A DNA stretch of 64,000 bases from Actinomadura latina NBRC 106108 (GCF_001552195.1 NZ_BCQS01000017.1:152525-216524); one strand, 5' to 3'. Shown: positions 26,730 to 34,872, counted from the first letter of the stretch. The notes: generated by a model not told the origin, from the letters alone. Translations and numbers: made by a program.

Positions 26730-27520
26730 GCTTCGACCCCGACTGGCTGGCGCTGCGGGAGAGCGCCGACGCCGCCGCCCGCGCCGCCGACCTGCTCGAA
26801 CCGCTCCGGGCCGCACTCCCGCCGGACGGGCCGCTGGTCATCTGGGACCTCGGCTGCGGCACCGGCTCGCTCGGCCGCTGGCTGTCCGGGCGGCTGCGCG
26901 GCCCGCAGCACTGGATCCTGCACGACCGCGATCCGGCCCTGCTCGACCTCGCCCGCGCCAACGACTACGTCACCGCCGACGGGCTGCCCGCGACGATCGA
27001 GACGCGCGCGTTCGACCTCGCCGCGCTGCGGGCGTCGGACCTGGTCGGCGCGTCGCTCGTCACCGCGTCCGCGCTGCTGGACGTGCTCACCGCCGCCGGG
27101 ATCGAGACGATCGCCGCGGCGGCCGCCTGCCCGGCGCTGCTCACCCTGTCGGTCGTCGGCCGCGTCCGGTTCTCCCCGTCCGAGCCGCTCGACGCCGTGG
27201 TCGCCGCCGCCTTCGACGCCCACCAGCGCCGCGGCGGCCTGCTCGGGCCGGACGCCGTCACCGCCGCGATCAAGGCGTTCGGGCGGCGCGGCGCGACCGT
27301 CCTGACCCGTCCGAGCCCATGGCGGCTCGGCCCCGGCCAGTCCGCGCTGACCGCCGCGTGGCTGCGCGGCTGGGTCGGCGCCGCCGTCGAGCAGCAACCG
27401 GACCTGGCCCCGTCCGCGGACGACTACCTGAGCCGGCGCCTCGCCGACTGCGCCGCCGGCCGGCTCACCGCCGAGGTCCACCACCTGGACCTGCTCGCCA
27501 TACCTGGGAGAACTTCATGA
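26726..27520 (+). CDS. Class I SAM-dependent methyltransferase
   Basis: The ATG at 26726 overlaps the upstream stop (ATGA). The 264-residue protein has the SAM site IWDLGCGTGSLGRWL near residue 44 and an acidic LHDRD motif at the end of the next strand. The rest does not match an obvious subfamily. In this cluster it is likely to methylate the pterin-, pyrimidine- or sugar-derived intermediate. Confidence 0.82.
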   Translation: MSFDPDWLALRESADAAARAADLLEPLRAALPPDGPLVIWDLGCGTGSLGRWLSGRLRGPQHWILHDRDPALLDLARANDYVTADGLPATIETRAFDLAALRASDLVGASLVTASALLDVLTAAGIETIAAAAACPALLTLSVVGRVRFSPSEPLDAVVAAAFDAHQRRGGLLGPDAVTAAIKAFGRRGATVLTRPSPWRLGPGQSALTAAWLRGWVGAAVEQQPDLAPSADDYLSRRLADCAAGRLTAEVHHLDLLAIPGRTS

Positions 27521-28446
27521 AGAGGCTCTGGCCTTGGGGGCGCCTGCTCGTCGGGCTGGGCATCCTTGCCGGGCTGCTGTGGTGGCACAGCACGGACGCC
27601 TTCGTGGCGGCGCTCCACGCCATCGATTCCGAATCCGTGGTCCTGGCCCTCGCCATCGGCCTGCTGACCACGGTGCTCAGCGCGGCCCGGTGGTGGCTGG
27701 TCGCCCGGCGCGTCGGCCTGCGCCTGCCCATGGCCGGCGCCGTCACGGACTACTACAGGTCCCAGTTCCTCAACGCCGTGCTGCCCGCGGGCGTCCTGGG
27801 GGACGTGCACCGGGCGGTGAGCCACGGCCACCGATCGGGTGACGTCGCCCGAGGGGTGCGGGCCGTGTTCCTCGAACGGACCGCCGGCCAGGGCGTCGCC
27901 ATCGTCGCGGGGCTCGCCGCGCTGTTCGCGTACCCGGCCCTGGTGTCGGCGATGGCCCCGGCCCTCATCCCGGTGGGGATCGCCCTGGCGGGGGTGCTGG
28001 CGCTGGGCCGCTGGAAGCATCCGGCCCTGGCGTCCACGTTCACCGACCTGCGCGCCGCTGCGGGCGCCTGGCCGGGCATCGTCGGCCTGTCGGTCGCGGC
28101 ACTGGGCGGACATCTGGCGCTGTTCGTCGTCGCGGCCCGCCTGGCCGGCGCGACGGCTCCGGTCGCCACCCTGCTGCCGCTCCTGCTGCTCGCGCTGCTG
28201 GCGATGGTCCTGCCGATCAACATCGGCGGCTGGGGGCCGCGCGAGGCCGTCCTCGCGCTGGCGTTCGGTGCGGCCGGGCTCGGCTCAGCGCAGGGCCTGA
28301 CCGTCTCGGTCGTCTACGGGGTGCTGAGCCTGGTCGCGTGCCTGCCCGGCGCCGCGACCCTGCTGCTGAAGCACCGCGAGGACGTCCCCGAACGCCGCGA
28401 CAAGGCTCCGCAGCGCGTCCCGGCCCTTGCCGGCGCGGGCCAGTGA
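27517..28446 (+). CDS. UPF0104 / lysylphosphatidylglycerol-synthase-TM-like membrane protein
   Basis: The ATG at 27517 overlaps the upstream stop (ATGA). The 309-residue protein has seven to eight predicted spans. It carries the family motifs RSQFLNAVLPAGVLGDVHRA and LPINIGGWGPREAVLALAFG near residues 90 and 230-250, found in AglD2-like proteins and the membrane half of MprF. Related proteins are suspected lipid or lipid-linked substrate flippases. It probably moves or anchors the cluster product. Its last 162 nt run antisense to the end of the creatininase gene. Confidence 0.78.
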   Translation: MKRLWPWGRLLVGLGILAGLLWWHSTDAFVAALHAIDSESVVLALAIGLLTTVLSAARWWLVARRVGLRLPMAGAVTDYYRSQFLNAVLPAGVLGDVHRAVSHGHRSGDVARGVRAVFLERTAGQGVAIVAGLAALFAYPALVSAMAPALIPVGIALAGVLALGRWKHPALASTFTDLRAAAGAWPGIVGLSVAALGGHLALFVVAARLAGATAPVATLLPLLLLALLAMVLPINIGGWGPREAVLALAFGAAGLGSAQGLTVSVVYGVLSLVACLPGAATLLLKHREDVPERRDKAPQRVPALAGAGQ

Positions 28447-29046
28447 AGGCTGCCCGATGACGCCCGACGCCGTGTAGGCGGCCATCCCCGCCGTCAGCAG
28501 ATGCCGCCGGTCATCGGCCAGATGATCGGCGGTGTCGTACCCGTCCCGGAGCAGGCCGGGGTGGGCGTGCAGCAGGATCGACGCCTCCAGTTCCCCGGCG
28601 TGCATGTCGCTGTCCCCGGACGTCTCGACGCCCGCCGCCTTCCGCGCGGCCTCCCAGTCCTCGAACCCCGGGAAGAGGGCCATGTCGCCGTGCGCCTCCT
28701 GCACGACGTTGCCCAGGACATAGTTCCCGCCGTGCCCGCTGACCAGCACGAGCTTCGGGACCCCGGCCCCGCGCAGCGACTCGGCGACGTCCCTCACGAC
28801 CGCGTGCAGGGTGGCCGCGGAGATGCTCACCGTCCCGGGCCAGCCGGCGTGCTCGTGCGAGCACGAGATCGTCACGGGCGGGAGCACCTGGACCGCGTGC
28901 GCCTTCGCGATCTCCTCCGCGAGCGTGCAGGCGATCACCGTGTCCGTCGCGAGCGGCAGGAACGGCCCGTGCTGCTCGAAGCTGCCCACCGGCAGCACGG
29001 CCACGGGGACGTCCGGAACCTCGGCGCTCGTATGCATCGGCAACAT
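28285..29046 (-). CDS. Creatininase-family hydrolase (possible FAPy deformylase)
   Basis: From the ATG at 29046 (29037 also possible; no clear ribosome site) the product has about 253 residues. It carries the metal site of the creatininase family: GSFEQHGPFLPLATD, then SGHGGN and DMHAGELEAS. Members include creatinine amidohydrolase, MftE and the archaeal ArfB, which removes formate from FAPy. Next to a variant GTP cyclohydrolase II expected to make FAPy, an ArfB-like role is attractive. The last 30 or so residues after FGDVLAVL look like run-through across the convergent membrane-protein gene. It may be co-transcribed with metX, which ends 34 nt upstream. Confidence 0.75.
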   Translation of the reverse strand: MLPMHTSAEVPDVPVAVLPVGSFEQHGPFLPLATDTVIACTLAEEIAKAHAVQVLPPVTISCSHEHAGWPGTVSISAATLHAVVRDVAESLRGAGVPKLVLVSGHGGNYVLGNVVQEAHGDMALFPGFEDWEAARKAAGVETSGDSDMHAGELEASILLHAHPGLLRDGYDTADHLADDRRHLLTAGMAAYTASGVIGQPSLARAGKGRDALRSLVAAFGDVLAVLQQQGRGAGQARDQAQHPVDDRDGQALR

Positions 29047-29080
29047 GCCCCAACTCTGCCGCATCCGCCGGGGCCGCGGC

Positions 29081-30235
29081 TCAGCCGCCGAGCACTTCCC
29101 GGACGAGCGCGCCGACCTGGCCGATCTCGGTGAGGAAGCCGTCGTGGCCGGACGTCGACCCGATCACCCGCGGCCGGTCCGCCCCCGGGATGCCGGCCGC
29201 GAGCTCCTCCTGCTGGGACAGCGGATAGAGCCGGTCGGAGTCGACGCCCGCCACCAGCGTCCGGGCCGTCACCCGGCGCAGCGCGGCGGCCGTGCCGCCT
29301 CGTCCGCGGCCGACGTCGTGGCCGTTCATCGCCTCGGTGAGCACCACGTAGCTGCCCGCGTCGAAACGTCCCACCAGCTTGCCCGCGTGGTGGTCGAGGT
29401 AGGACTCCACCTGGTAGCGCCCGGACCGCCACGGGTCCTCGCCGTCCTGCGGGCGGCGGCCGAAACGGGCCTGCAGCTCCGGTTCGCTGCGGTAGGTGAT
29501 GTGGGCGAGCCTGCGGGCCGTGCCCAGCCCGGCGTGCGGGCCGTCCCCCGGCGCGGCGTCGTAGTAGTCGCCGCCGCGCCAGCCCGGATCCGAGCGGATG
29601 GCGTGCAGCTGCACGCCGGCCATGGCGATCTGCTCGGCGCTCGCCGCGGCCGTGCTGGCGAGCAGCAGCAGCGCCGCGGTGCGCTCCGGATACGTCACGG
29701 CCCATTCCAGGGCGCGCATCCCGCCCATCGAACCGCCGGTGACCAGCGCCCAGCGGCCGATCCCCAGCGCGTCCGCCAGCCGCGCCTCGGCGGCGACCAT
29801 GTCGCGCTGCGTCAGGTACGGGAACGAACCGCCCCAGGGCCGCCCGTCCGGCCGGGGCGAGGACGGCCCGGTACTGCCCTGGCAGCCGCCCAGCACGTTG
29901 GGGGCGACGATGAACCAGCGGTCGGTGTCCAGCGGACGGCCCGGCCCGACCAGCCCGTCCCACCAGCCGGGCGTGGGATGCCCGGGTCCGGCCGGCCCGG
30001 CGACGTGGGCGTCCCCGGTGAGGGCGTGCAGCACCAGCACCGCGTTGGAGGCGTCGGGGGCGAGCCGCCCCCAGGTCTCGTACGCGAGCCGCACCCCGGG
30101 GAGCGCGCCGCCGGCCTCCAGCGGCAGCGGCCGGTCCAGGGTGACCCACTGCCGCCGCCCGGGCGGGTCCCCCTCCCGCCAGGCCCCGGAGGCCGGCGGG
30201 AGGGAGACCGGTGCGGTCTCGGAGTCGGTGCTCAG
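29081..30235 (-). CDS. metX: Homoserine O-acetyltransferase
   Basis: The alpha/beta-hydrolase-fold protein (about 384 residues) shows the catalytic Ser in GGSMGGMRALEW, Asp in GVDSDRLYPLSQQ and His in STSGHDGFLTE. These are diagnostic of MetX, which acetylates homoserine for methionine synthesis. In the right frame there is no ATG, GTG or TTG near the expected N-terminus. A CTG at 30235, six bases after GAAGGG and overlapping the metY stop as CTGA, fits best; otherwise a GTG about 70 nt upstream inside metY would be used. It forms a coupled pair with metY. Confidence 0.88.
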   Translation of the reverse strand: MSTDSETAPVSLPPASGAWREGDPPGRRQWVTLDRPLPLEAGGALPGVRLAYETWGRLAPDASNAVLVLHALTGDAHVAGPAGPGHPTPGWWDGLVGPGRPLDTDRWFIVAPNVLGGCQGSTGPSSPRPDGRPWGGSFPYLTQRDMVAAEARLADALGIGRWALVTGGSMGGMRALEWAVTYPERTAALLLLASTAAASAEQIAMAGVQLHAIRSDPGWRGGDYYDAAPGDGPHAGLGTARRLAHITYRSEPELQARFGRRPQDGEDPWRSGRYQVESYLDHHAGKLVGRFDAGSYVVLTEAMNGHDVGRGRGGTAAALRRVTARTLVAGVDSDRLYPLSQQEELAAGIPGADRPRVIGSTSGHDGFLTEIGQVGALVREVLGG

Positions 30236-31557
30236 GACGCGCCCTTCGCCGCGCGGAAGCCGGCCTCCAGATCGGCCTTGAGGTCGGTGACGCTCTCGAT
30301 GCCGATGCACAGCCGCACCAGCCCGGGGGTGACGCCGGCGGCGGCCAGCTCGTCCTCGTTGAGCTGGCTGTGCGTGGTGGACGCCGGGTGGATGATCAGG
30401 CTGCGCACGTCCCCGATGTTGGCCAGGTGGCTGAACAGCTCGACGCCCTCCACGAACCGCCGTCCCGCCTCGATGCCGTCGCGCAGCTCGAAGGTGAACA
30501 CGGCGCCCGAGCCCTGCGGCAGGTAGCGCTGGGCGGCCTCGTGCCACGGGCTGGACGCCAGCCCCGGGTAGTGGACGGCCGACACCTCCTCGTGCTGCTC
30601 CAGCCACTCGGCCAGCTCCTGCGCACTGGCCGACTGCCGCTCCATCCGCAGGCTGAGCGTCTCCACGCCCTGCAGCAGCAGGAACGCCGAGTGCGGCGCG
30701 ATGGCGGGGCCGAGGTCGCGCAGCAGCTGGACGCGCAGCTTGATCCCGTAGGCGCCGGGGCCGAGCGCCGGCCAGTACTGCAGGCCGTTGTAGCTCGGGT
30801 CGGGCTCGGTGAAGTCGGGGAAGCGGTCGGGGTGGGCCCCGAAATCGAACGTTCCACCGTCCACGACCACGCCCGCGATGGTGGTCCCGTGGCCGCCGAT
30901 GAACTTGGTCGCCGAGTGCACCACGACGTCGGCGCCGTGCTCGATCGGCCGCACCAGGTACGGGGTCGCGATCGTGTTGTCCACGATCAGCGGCACGCCC
31001 GCCGCGTGCGCGATGTCGGCGACGCCCCGGATGTCCAGGACGTTGCCGCGCGGGTTGCCGATGCTCTCGGCGAACACCGCCTTGGTGTTCGGCCGGATCG
31101 CGGCCCGCCAGGCGTCCAGGTCGTCGGCGTCGACGAAGGAGACCTCGATGCCGAACTTCGGCAGCGTGTGCTGGAACAGGTTGTGGGTGCCGCCGTAGAT
31201 CGTGGAGCTGGAGACGATGTGGTCGCCCGCGCGCGCCAGGTTCCAGATCGCCATCGACTCCGCGGCCTGCCCCGAGGCCACCGCCACCGCGCCGACCCCG
31301 CCCTCCAGCGCCGCGATGCGCTTCTCGAAGGCGTCCTGCGTCGGGTTCATGATGCGGGTGTAGATGTTGCCGGCCTCGGCGAGCGAGAACAGGTTCGCGG
31401 CGTGCTCGGTGTCGCGGAAGACGAACGAGGTCGTCTGGTAGATCGGCACCGCCCGCGCGCCGGTGGCCGGGTCCGGCTCGCTGCCGGCGTGCACCTGCTT
31501 CGTCTCGAACGACCAGCCGGCCTCGGCGGACGGGGCGGGGTCGGCGTGCTCACTCAT
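30232..31557 (-). CDS. metY: O-acetylhomoserine aminocarboxypropyltransferase (sulfhydrylase)
   Basis: The 441 residues match the Cys/Met-metabolism PLP family: the pyridoxal-binding Lys in HSATKFIGGHGT, VDNTIATPYLVRPIEHGAD before it, and YTRIMNPTQDAFEKRIAALEGG near the start. MetY uses sulfide to turn O-acetylhomoserine into homocysteine. It is followed by metX with a 4-nt overlap. The 5' leader of at least 245 nt contains a 25-codon ORF ending in CSCC-type codons, so expression is probably tuned by cysteine supply. Confidence 0.92.
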   Translation of the reverse strand: MSEHADPAPSAEAGWSFETKQVHAGSEPDPATGARAVPIYQTTSFVFRDTEHAANLFSLAEAGNIYTRIMNPTQDAFEKRIAALEGGVGAVAVASGQAAESMAIWNLARAGDHIVSSSTIYGGTHNLFQHTLPKFGIEVSFVDADDLDAWRAAIRPNTKAVFAESIGNPRGNVLDIRGVADIAHAAGVPLIVDNTIATPYLVRPIEHGADVVVHSATKFIGGHGTTIAGVVVDGGTFDFGAHPDRFPDFTEPDPSYNGLQYWPALGPGAYGIKLRVQLLRDLGPAIAPHSAFLLLQGVETLSLRMERQSASAQELAEWLEQHEEVSAVHYPGLASSPWHEAAQRYLPQGSGAVFTFELRDGIEAGRRFVEGVELFSHLANIGDVRSLIIHPASTTHSQLNEDELAAAGVTPGLVRLCIGIESVTDLKADLEAGFRAAKGAS

Positions 31558-31724
31558 GGCTCTCCTCGGGCTGTACGGGGGCGACGGGGACTGCGGTGGG
31601 TTCGTGCGGGTCCGGCGCCATCACGAGCGTGCGGAATGCGATGGTGCGAGCGGGTGGGCGCCGGGGGCGCGGGGGTGCGCGCCGGGGGGGATCGCGGGAC
31701 GGCGCCGGGCAGGGGGCGGCGGCG

Positions 31725-31802
31725 TCAGTGCGTCGCGCGGCAACAGCTGCAGCTGGTGACGCGCCCGTAGTCGACATGGCGGCGCGCCACGAGCATGGTC
31801 AT
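31725..31802 (-). CDS. Poly-cysteine leader peptide of the metYX operon
   Basis: The ORF from the ATG at 31802 to the TGA at 31725 encodes 25 residues starting MTMLVARRHVDYGRVTS and continuing CSCCRATH. Three of four consecutive codons are Cys (TGC, TGT, TGC). A TAAACT -10 box six bases before the ATG makes a leaderless message likely. Short leaderless ORFs with Cys clusters have been shown in mycobacteria to attenuate downstream genes in response to cysteine. The 167 nt between its stop and metY are C-rich and hold no other gene; I could not define a unique terminator there. Confidence 0.8.
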   Translation of the reverse strand: MTMLVARRHVDYGRVTSCSCCRATH

Positions 31803-31808
31803 TTGCGC

Positions 31809-31814
31809 AGTTTA
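31809..31814 (-). promoter_or_regulatory. -10 element of the leaderless metYX leader transcript
   Basis: TAAACT on the minus strand lies six bases before the leader-peptide ATG. No clear -35 is visible 17 nt upstream. Confidence 0.6.
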
Positions 31815-31905
31815 CCCTGGTCAGCCTGTCGCTTATGAGTAACCTGCATCACACCCGAGCCGGATTCGGCCTCCGTCGGCCTCGCGACGCGAAAGGCGCA
31901 TGAAA

Positions 31906-31923
31906 GGAGGTAGAGCTAACTCC
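31906..31923. promoter_or_regulatory. Operator-like dyad and promoter before the DUF1349 gene
   Basis: The 18-bp stretch has the symmetric pattern GGAG-N-TAG-NN-CTA-N-CTCC. It ends 10 bp before a TAGATT -10 box (31934-31939), which is seven bases from the ATG at 31947. This suggests a leaderless, repressible promoter. Confidence 0.5.
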
Positions 31924-31946
31924 ACCCCTTCCGTAGATTTCAGGTC

Positions 31947-32510
31947 ATGATCAGTGGTGAATGGCTCAACCCGCCCCCCGGGGCCGTGCGGGACGGCTCC
32001 GCGCTGCTCGTCACCGCCGCGAAGGGCGGCGACTTCTGGCGGACGACGTCCTACGGCTACGACCGCGACAGCGGACACGCCCTCCTGTCCCGCCTCGGGC
32101 CCGAGGCCGCGATCGAGGTCTCGTTCATCGCCGACTACGACCAGCAGTTCGACCAGGCCGGCATCCTCGTGCGCCTGGACGAGGAGACCTGGATCAAGGC
32201 GGGCGTCGAGTACTGCGACGGCGCCCTCCAGTTGGGCGCGGTGGTGACCCACCGGGTCTCCGACTGGTCCTCGGCCCCCGTCCCCTGGACGGGCCGGGAG
32301 GTGACCCTGCGGGCCAGCCGCTCGGGCGACGCCGTGACGATCCGGGCCCGCGCCGGCTCCGGCCCCTGGCAGATGATCCGCCTCGCCCCCTTCCCGCCGG
32401 GCGTCGAGGCCACCGCCGGGCCCTACTGCTGCGCCCCCGAACGCGAGGGCCTCACCGTGCGCTTCACCGGCGTGACCGTGGGCCCGCCGGACGAGACCCT
32501 GCACCCATAG
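31947..32510 (+). CDS. DUF1349 family protein (concanavalin-like fold)
   Basis: The 187-residue protein has the DUF1349 pattern: DFWRTTSYGYDRDSGH near the start, ADYDQQFDQAGILVRLDEETWIKAGVEYCDGALQLGAVVT in the middle, and PYCCAPEREGLTVRF at the end. The fold resembles concanavalin-like lectins and glucanases, but members are cytosolic and of unknown function. There is no signal peptide. The ATG has no ribosome site but sits seven bases from a TAGATT box, so the mRNA is probably leaderless. Confidence 0.85.
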   Translation: MISGEWLNPPPGAVRDGSALLVTAAKGGDFWRTTSYGYDRDSGHALLSRLGPEAAIEVSFIADYDQQFDQAGILVRLDEETWIKAGVEYCDGALQLGAVVTHRVSDWSSAPVPWTGREVTLRASRSGDAVTIRARAGSGPWQMIRLAPFPPGVEATAGPYCCAPEREGLTVRFTGVTVGPPDETLHP

Positions 32511-32514
32511 GCAC

Positions 32515-32530
32515 CCAAGCACTTACTTGG
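32515..32530. promoter_or_regulatory. Inverted repeat abutting the promoter of the esterase gene
   Basis: CCAAG-CACTTA-CTTGG is a 5-bp inverted repeat that ends directly at a TATGCT -10 box (32531-32536). A repressor bound here would block the -35 to -10 region. No regulator gene is adjacent. Confidence 0.5.
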
Positions 32531-32565
32531 TATGCTCCCGGCCTGCGACGGCGGGAGGACGCACG

Positions 32566-33534
32566 ATGACGCTCGCACCGGTGATCGAAGAACGCGCGGG
32601 ATGCGGCCGGCCCGCGCGGCTGGCCGCCCGCCTGGCGCGGCTGCTCGTTCGGCCGCTCATCACCCACCTCCCGTGGACCCCGTTCACGCTGCGCTTCGCC
32701 CCGCTGCTCGACCTGGGCGCGGCCCTCCTGCCGCCGCCGCGCGGAACGAAGGTCGCCAAGGTCCGGAACCTCGGCTGCGCGGCCGAATGGGTCCGCGGCC
32801 GGGGCGTGCCCACCGGATCCCGCCAGGTGATCCTCTACTTCCACGGCGGCGGCTTCGTCGCCTGCGGCCTGCGCACCCACCGCCGCATGATCGCCCGCAT
32901 CTCGCAGGCCGCCGGCATGCCCGTCCTCTCGGTCGCCTACCGCATGCAGCCCCGCGTCCCCATCCAGACGTCCATCGACGACTGCGTCGACGCCTACCGG
33001 TGGCTCCTGGAAAGCCGTGAACCGGACGACATCGTGATCGCCGGCGACTCCGCGGGCGGCTACCTCGCCTTCATGGGCCCCCTCCACGCCCTCCGCGCCG
33101 GCCTGCCCCGCCCGGCCGGCATCGTCGCCCTCTCCCCCTTCACCGACCTGGACATCACCGCGAAGATCGCCCACGCCAACGCGGCCCTGGATCCCTTCAT
33201 CCCCGCCCCGCGCATGTGGGACATGGTCCGCACCTGCTTCCCGGACGCCGAGTACACCGACCCGTGGCTGAGCCCCGTCCACGCGGGCCTCTCCGGCATG
33301 CCGCCCACGCTCATCCAGGCCGGCTCGATCGAGGTGCTCCGCGCCGACGCCGAGCTGATGGCCGAACGCCTCGGCGCCGCCGACGTCCCCTGCACCCTGC
33401 AGATCTGGGAAGGCCAGATGCACGTCTTCCAGATCTTCGCCGACATCTCCCGCGAGGGCCTCGCCGCCATCAAGGAGATCGGCGCCTTCGCCCGCCGCAC
33501 CACGACCGCCGCCAGCCGCTCCCAGGCCGCCTAG
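32566..33534 (+). CDS. HSL-family alpha/beta hydrolase (esterase/lipase)
   Basis: The ATG at 32566 follows GGGAGG. The 322-residue protein has the hormone-sensitive-lipase oxyanion motif FHGGGF, the nucleophile elbow IAGDSAGG and a C-terminal EGQMHVFQ with the catalytic His. There is no signal peptide. Such enzymes hydrolyse short- to medium-chain esters in the cytosol; the physiological ester is unknown. A 5-bp inverted repeat lies at its promoter. Confidence 0.87.
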   Translation: MTLAPVIEERAGCGRPARLAARLARLLVRPLITHLPWTPFTLRFAPLLDLGAALLPPPRGTKVAKVRNLGCAAEWVRGRGVPTGSRQVILYFHGGGFVACGLRTHRRMIARISQAAGMPVLSVAYRMQPRVPIQTSIDDCVDAYRWLLESREPDDIVIAGDSAGGYLAFMGPLHALRAGLPRPAGIVALSPFTDLDITAKIAHANAALDPFIPAPRMWDMVRTCFPDAEYTDPWLSPVHAGLSGMPPTLIQAGSIEVLRADAELMAERLGAADVPCTLQIWEGQMHVFQIFADISREGLAAIKEIGAFARRTTTAASRSQAA

Positions 33535-33680
33535 CGCCCCCCTGCCGGACACCTCCCCGTCATCCTCCCGTGCGTCGCCGCCCTCGCGGCCCGGACGGCC
33601 GAGCCGTCATCGCCGTCCTCCTCGCCGAGCCGCCGATCTCGGGCCTTGGCCGGCCGGGTTGGTGCGGCTAGCCTTCCGGC

Positions 33681-34061
33681 ATGCACCGCAGCCGGCTGGT
33701 CGGGATCCTCATTGACACGCCTGCCGCGCAAGCCGGAGCGGCGGCGGACTTCTGGTCCGCGGCGCTGGGCGGGCAGGCGTTTCCCGCGCCGGGCGAGGAG
33801 CAGTTCACCGTCGTGGCCGGCGCCGTCGCCGGGCTGTTCACCGTCGTCCAGGCGGTCGACGACGCGCCGCGCTACCACCTCGACATCGAGACCGACGACC
33901 TGGCGGCGGAGGTCGCCCGCCTGACGGCGCTGGGCGCGGAACCGGTGTCGAGCTGGCAGGAAGCCCATACCCTGCGCGCGCCGGGCGGCCACCTGCTCTG
34001 CGTGGTGCCCGTGCACAGCGACCCCGAGACGTTCGCCAACTCGGCCCGAACCTGGCCGTAG
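33681..34061 (+). CDS. VOC-family (glyoxalase-like) protein
   Basis: The 126-residue protein has the paired beta-alpha-beta-beta-beta units of the VOC superfamily: VGILIDTPAAQAGAAADFWSAALGG and YHLDIETDDLAAEVARLTALGA followed by APGGHLLCVVP. Members include glyoxalases and antibiotic-binding proteins; the metal ligands are not complete enough to assign one. A TTGGCC - 17 nt - TAGCCT promoter (33646-33674) ends six bases before the ATG, so it is probably leaderless. The SDR gene follows after 13 nt. Confidence 0.8.
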   Translation: MHRSRLVGILIDTPAAQAGAAADFWSAALGGQAFPAPGEEQFTVVAGAVAGLFTVVQAVDDAPRYHLDIETDDLAAEVARLTALGAEPVSSWQEAHTLRAPGGHLLCVVPVHSDPETFANSARTWP

Positions 34062-34074
34062 CCCTGGAGTAGCC

Positions 34075-34872
34075 ATGCGCAAGACGGTCGTCACCGGCAG
34101 CACCAGGGGAATCGGTTTCGCGCTCGCGCGTGAACTGGTGCGGCGGGGGCATTCCGTGGTCGTCACGGGGCGTACCCAGGCGGCGGTGGACGAGGCCGCC
34201 GGGCGGCTGCGGAATGAGGCGCCCGACGGCGTGACGGTGCATGGGCGCGCTGTGGACGTCACCGATGCCGCGCAGGTCGAGGCGCTGTGGAACGCCGCGG
34301 TGGAGGCACTCGGCGGGGTCGACCTGTGGATCAACAACGCCGGTGTCGCCCACACGACCCGTCCGATCGTCGAGACCCCGGCCGACGAGGTCCGATCGAT
34401 GGTCACCACGAACATGCTCGGCACCGTGTACGGCTCCCAAGTCGCGGTCCGCGGCATGCGCGCCGATGGCGGCGGCCAGGTCTTCAACGTCCTCGGCGGC
34501 GGCAGCGACGGCCGCGTCCGGCCCGGCATGGGCGTCTACTCGGCCACCAAGCGCGGTCTTGATTCCTTCACCCGCGCACTGGTGAAGGAGGCCGCCGGGA
34601 CGGGAGTGCGCGTCGGCTGGATCAGCCCCGGAATGCTCATCACCGAGGGATGGCTCCGGGAGGCCGCCGCCGCGCCGGATCAGGTGGCGGACCAGCGCAG
34701 GATCCTCAACATCCTCTGCGACCACGTCGACGACGTCGCCCCCTACCTCGTCGGCAAGATGCTGGCCAGCACCAAGAACGGGGACGCCATAGCCTGGCTC
34801 ACCACGAGCCGCATGACCCGCAAATTCCTCGCCCCGCGCAAACGCGACGTCCTCGCCCGCTACGGCCTCTGA
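34075..34872 (+). CDS. Short-chain dehydrogenase/reductase (SDR)
   Basis: The 265-residue protein has the cofactor motif VTGSTRGIG at its start, NNAG near residue 89 and the catalytic YSATK near 158. It is a classical SDR using NAD(P)H. The C-terminal LLASTKNGDAIAWLTTSRMTRKFL region is shared by a group of uncharacterised actinobacterial SDRs. It lies 13 nt downstream of the VOC gene and is probably co-transcribed. Substrate unknown. Confidence 0.87.
   Translation: MRKTVVTGSTRGIGFALARELVRRGHSVVVTGRTQAAVDEAAGRLRNEAPDGVTVHGRAVDVTDAAQVEALWNAAVEALGGVDLWINNAGVAHTTRPIVETPADEVRSMVTTNMLGTVYGSQVAVRGMRADGGGQVFNVLGGGSDGRVRPGMGVYSATKRGLDSFTRALVKEAAGTGVRVGWISPGMLITEGWLREAAAAPDQVADQRRILNILCDHVDDVAPYLVGKMLASTKNGDAIAWLTTSRMTRKFLAPRKRDVLARYGL

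Noticed and set aside
28285..29046. Mycofactocin system creatininase (MftE)
   Set aside because: No mftA, mftC or other mycofactocin genes are nearby; the neighbourhood fits an ArfB-like role better.
31558..31946. SAM riboswitch or T-box upstream of metY
   Set aside because: I could not find the conserved core of SAM-I, SAM-II or SAM-IV, nor a T-box sequence; the Cys-rich leader ORF explains the leader better.
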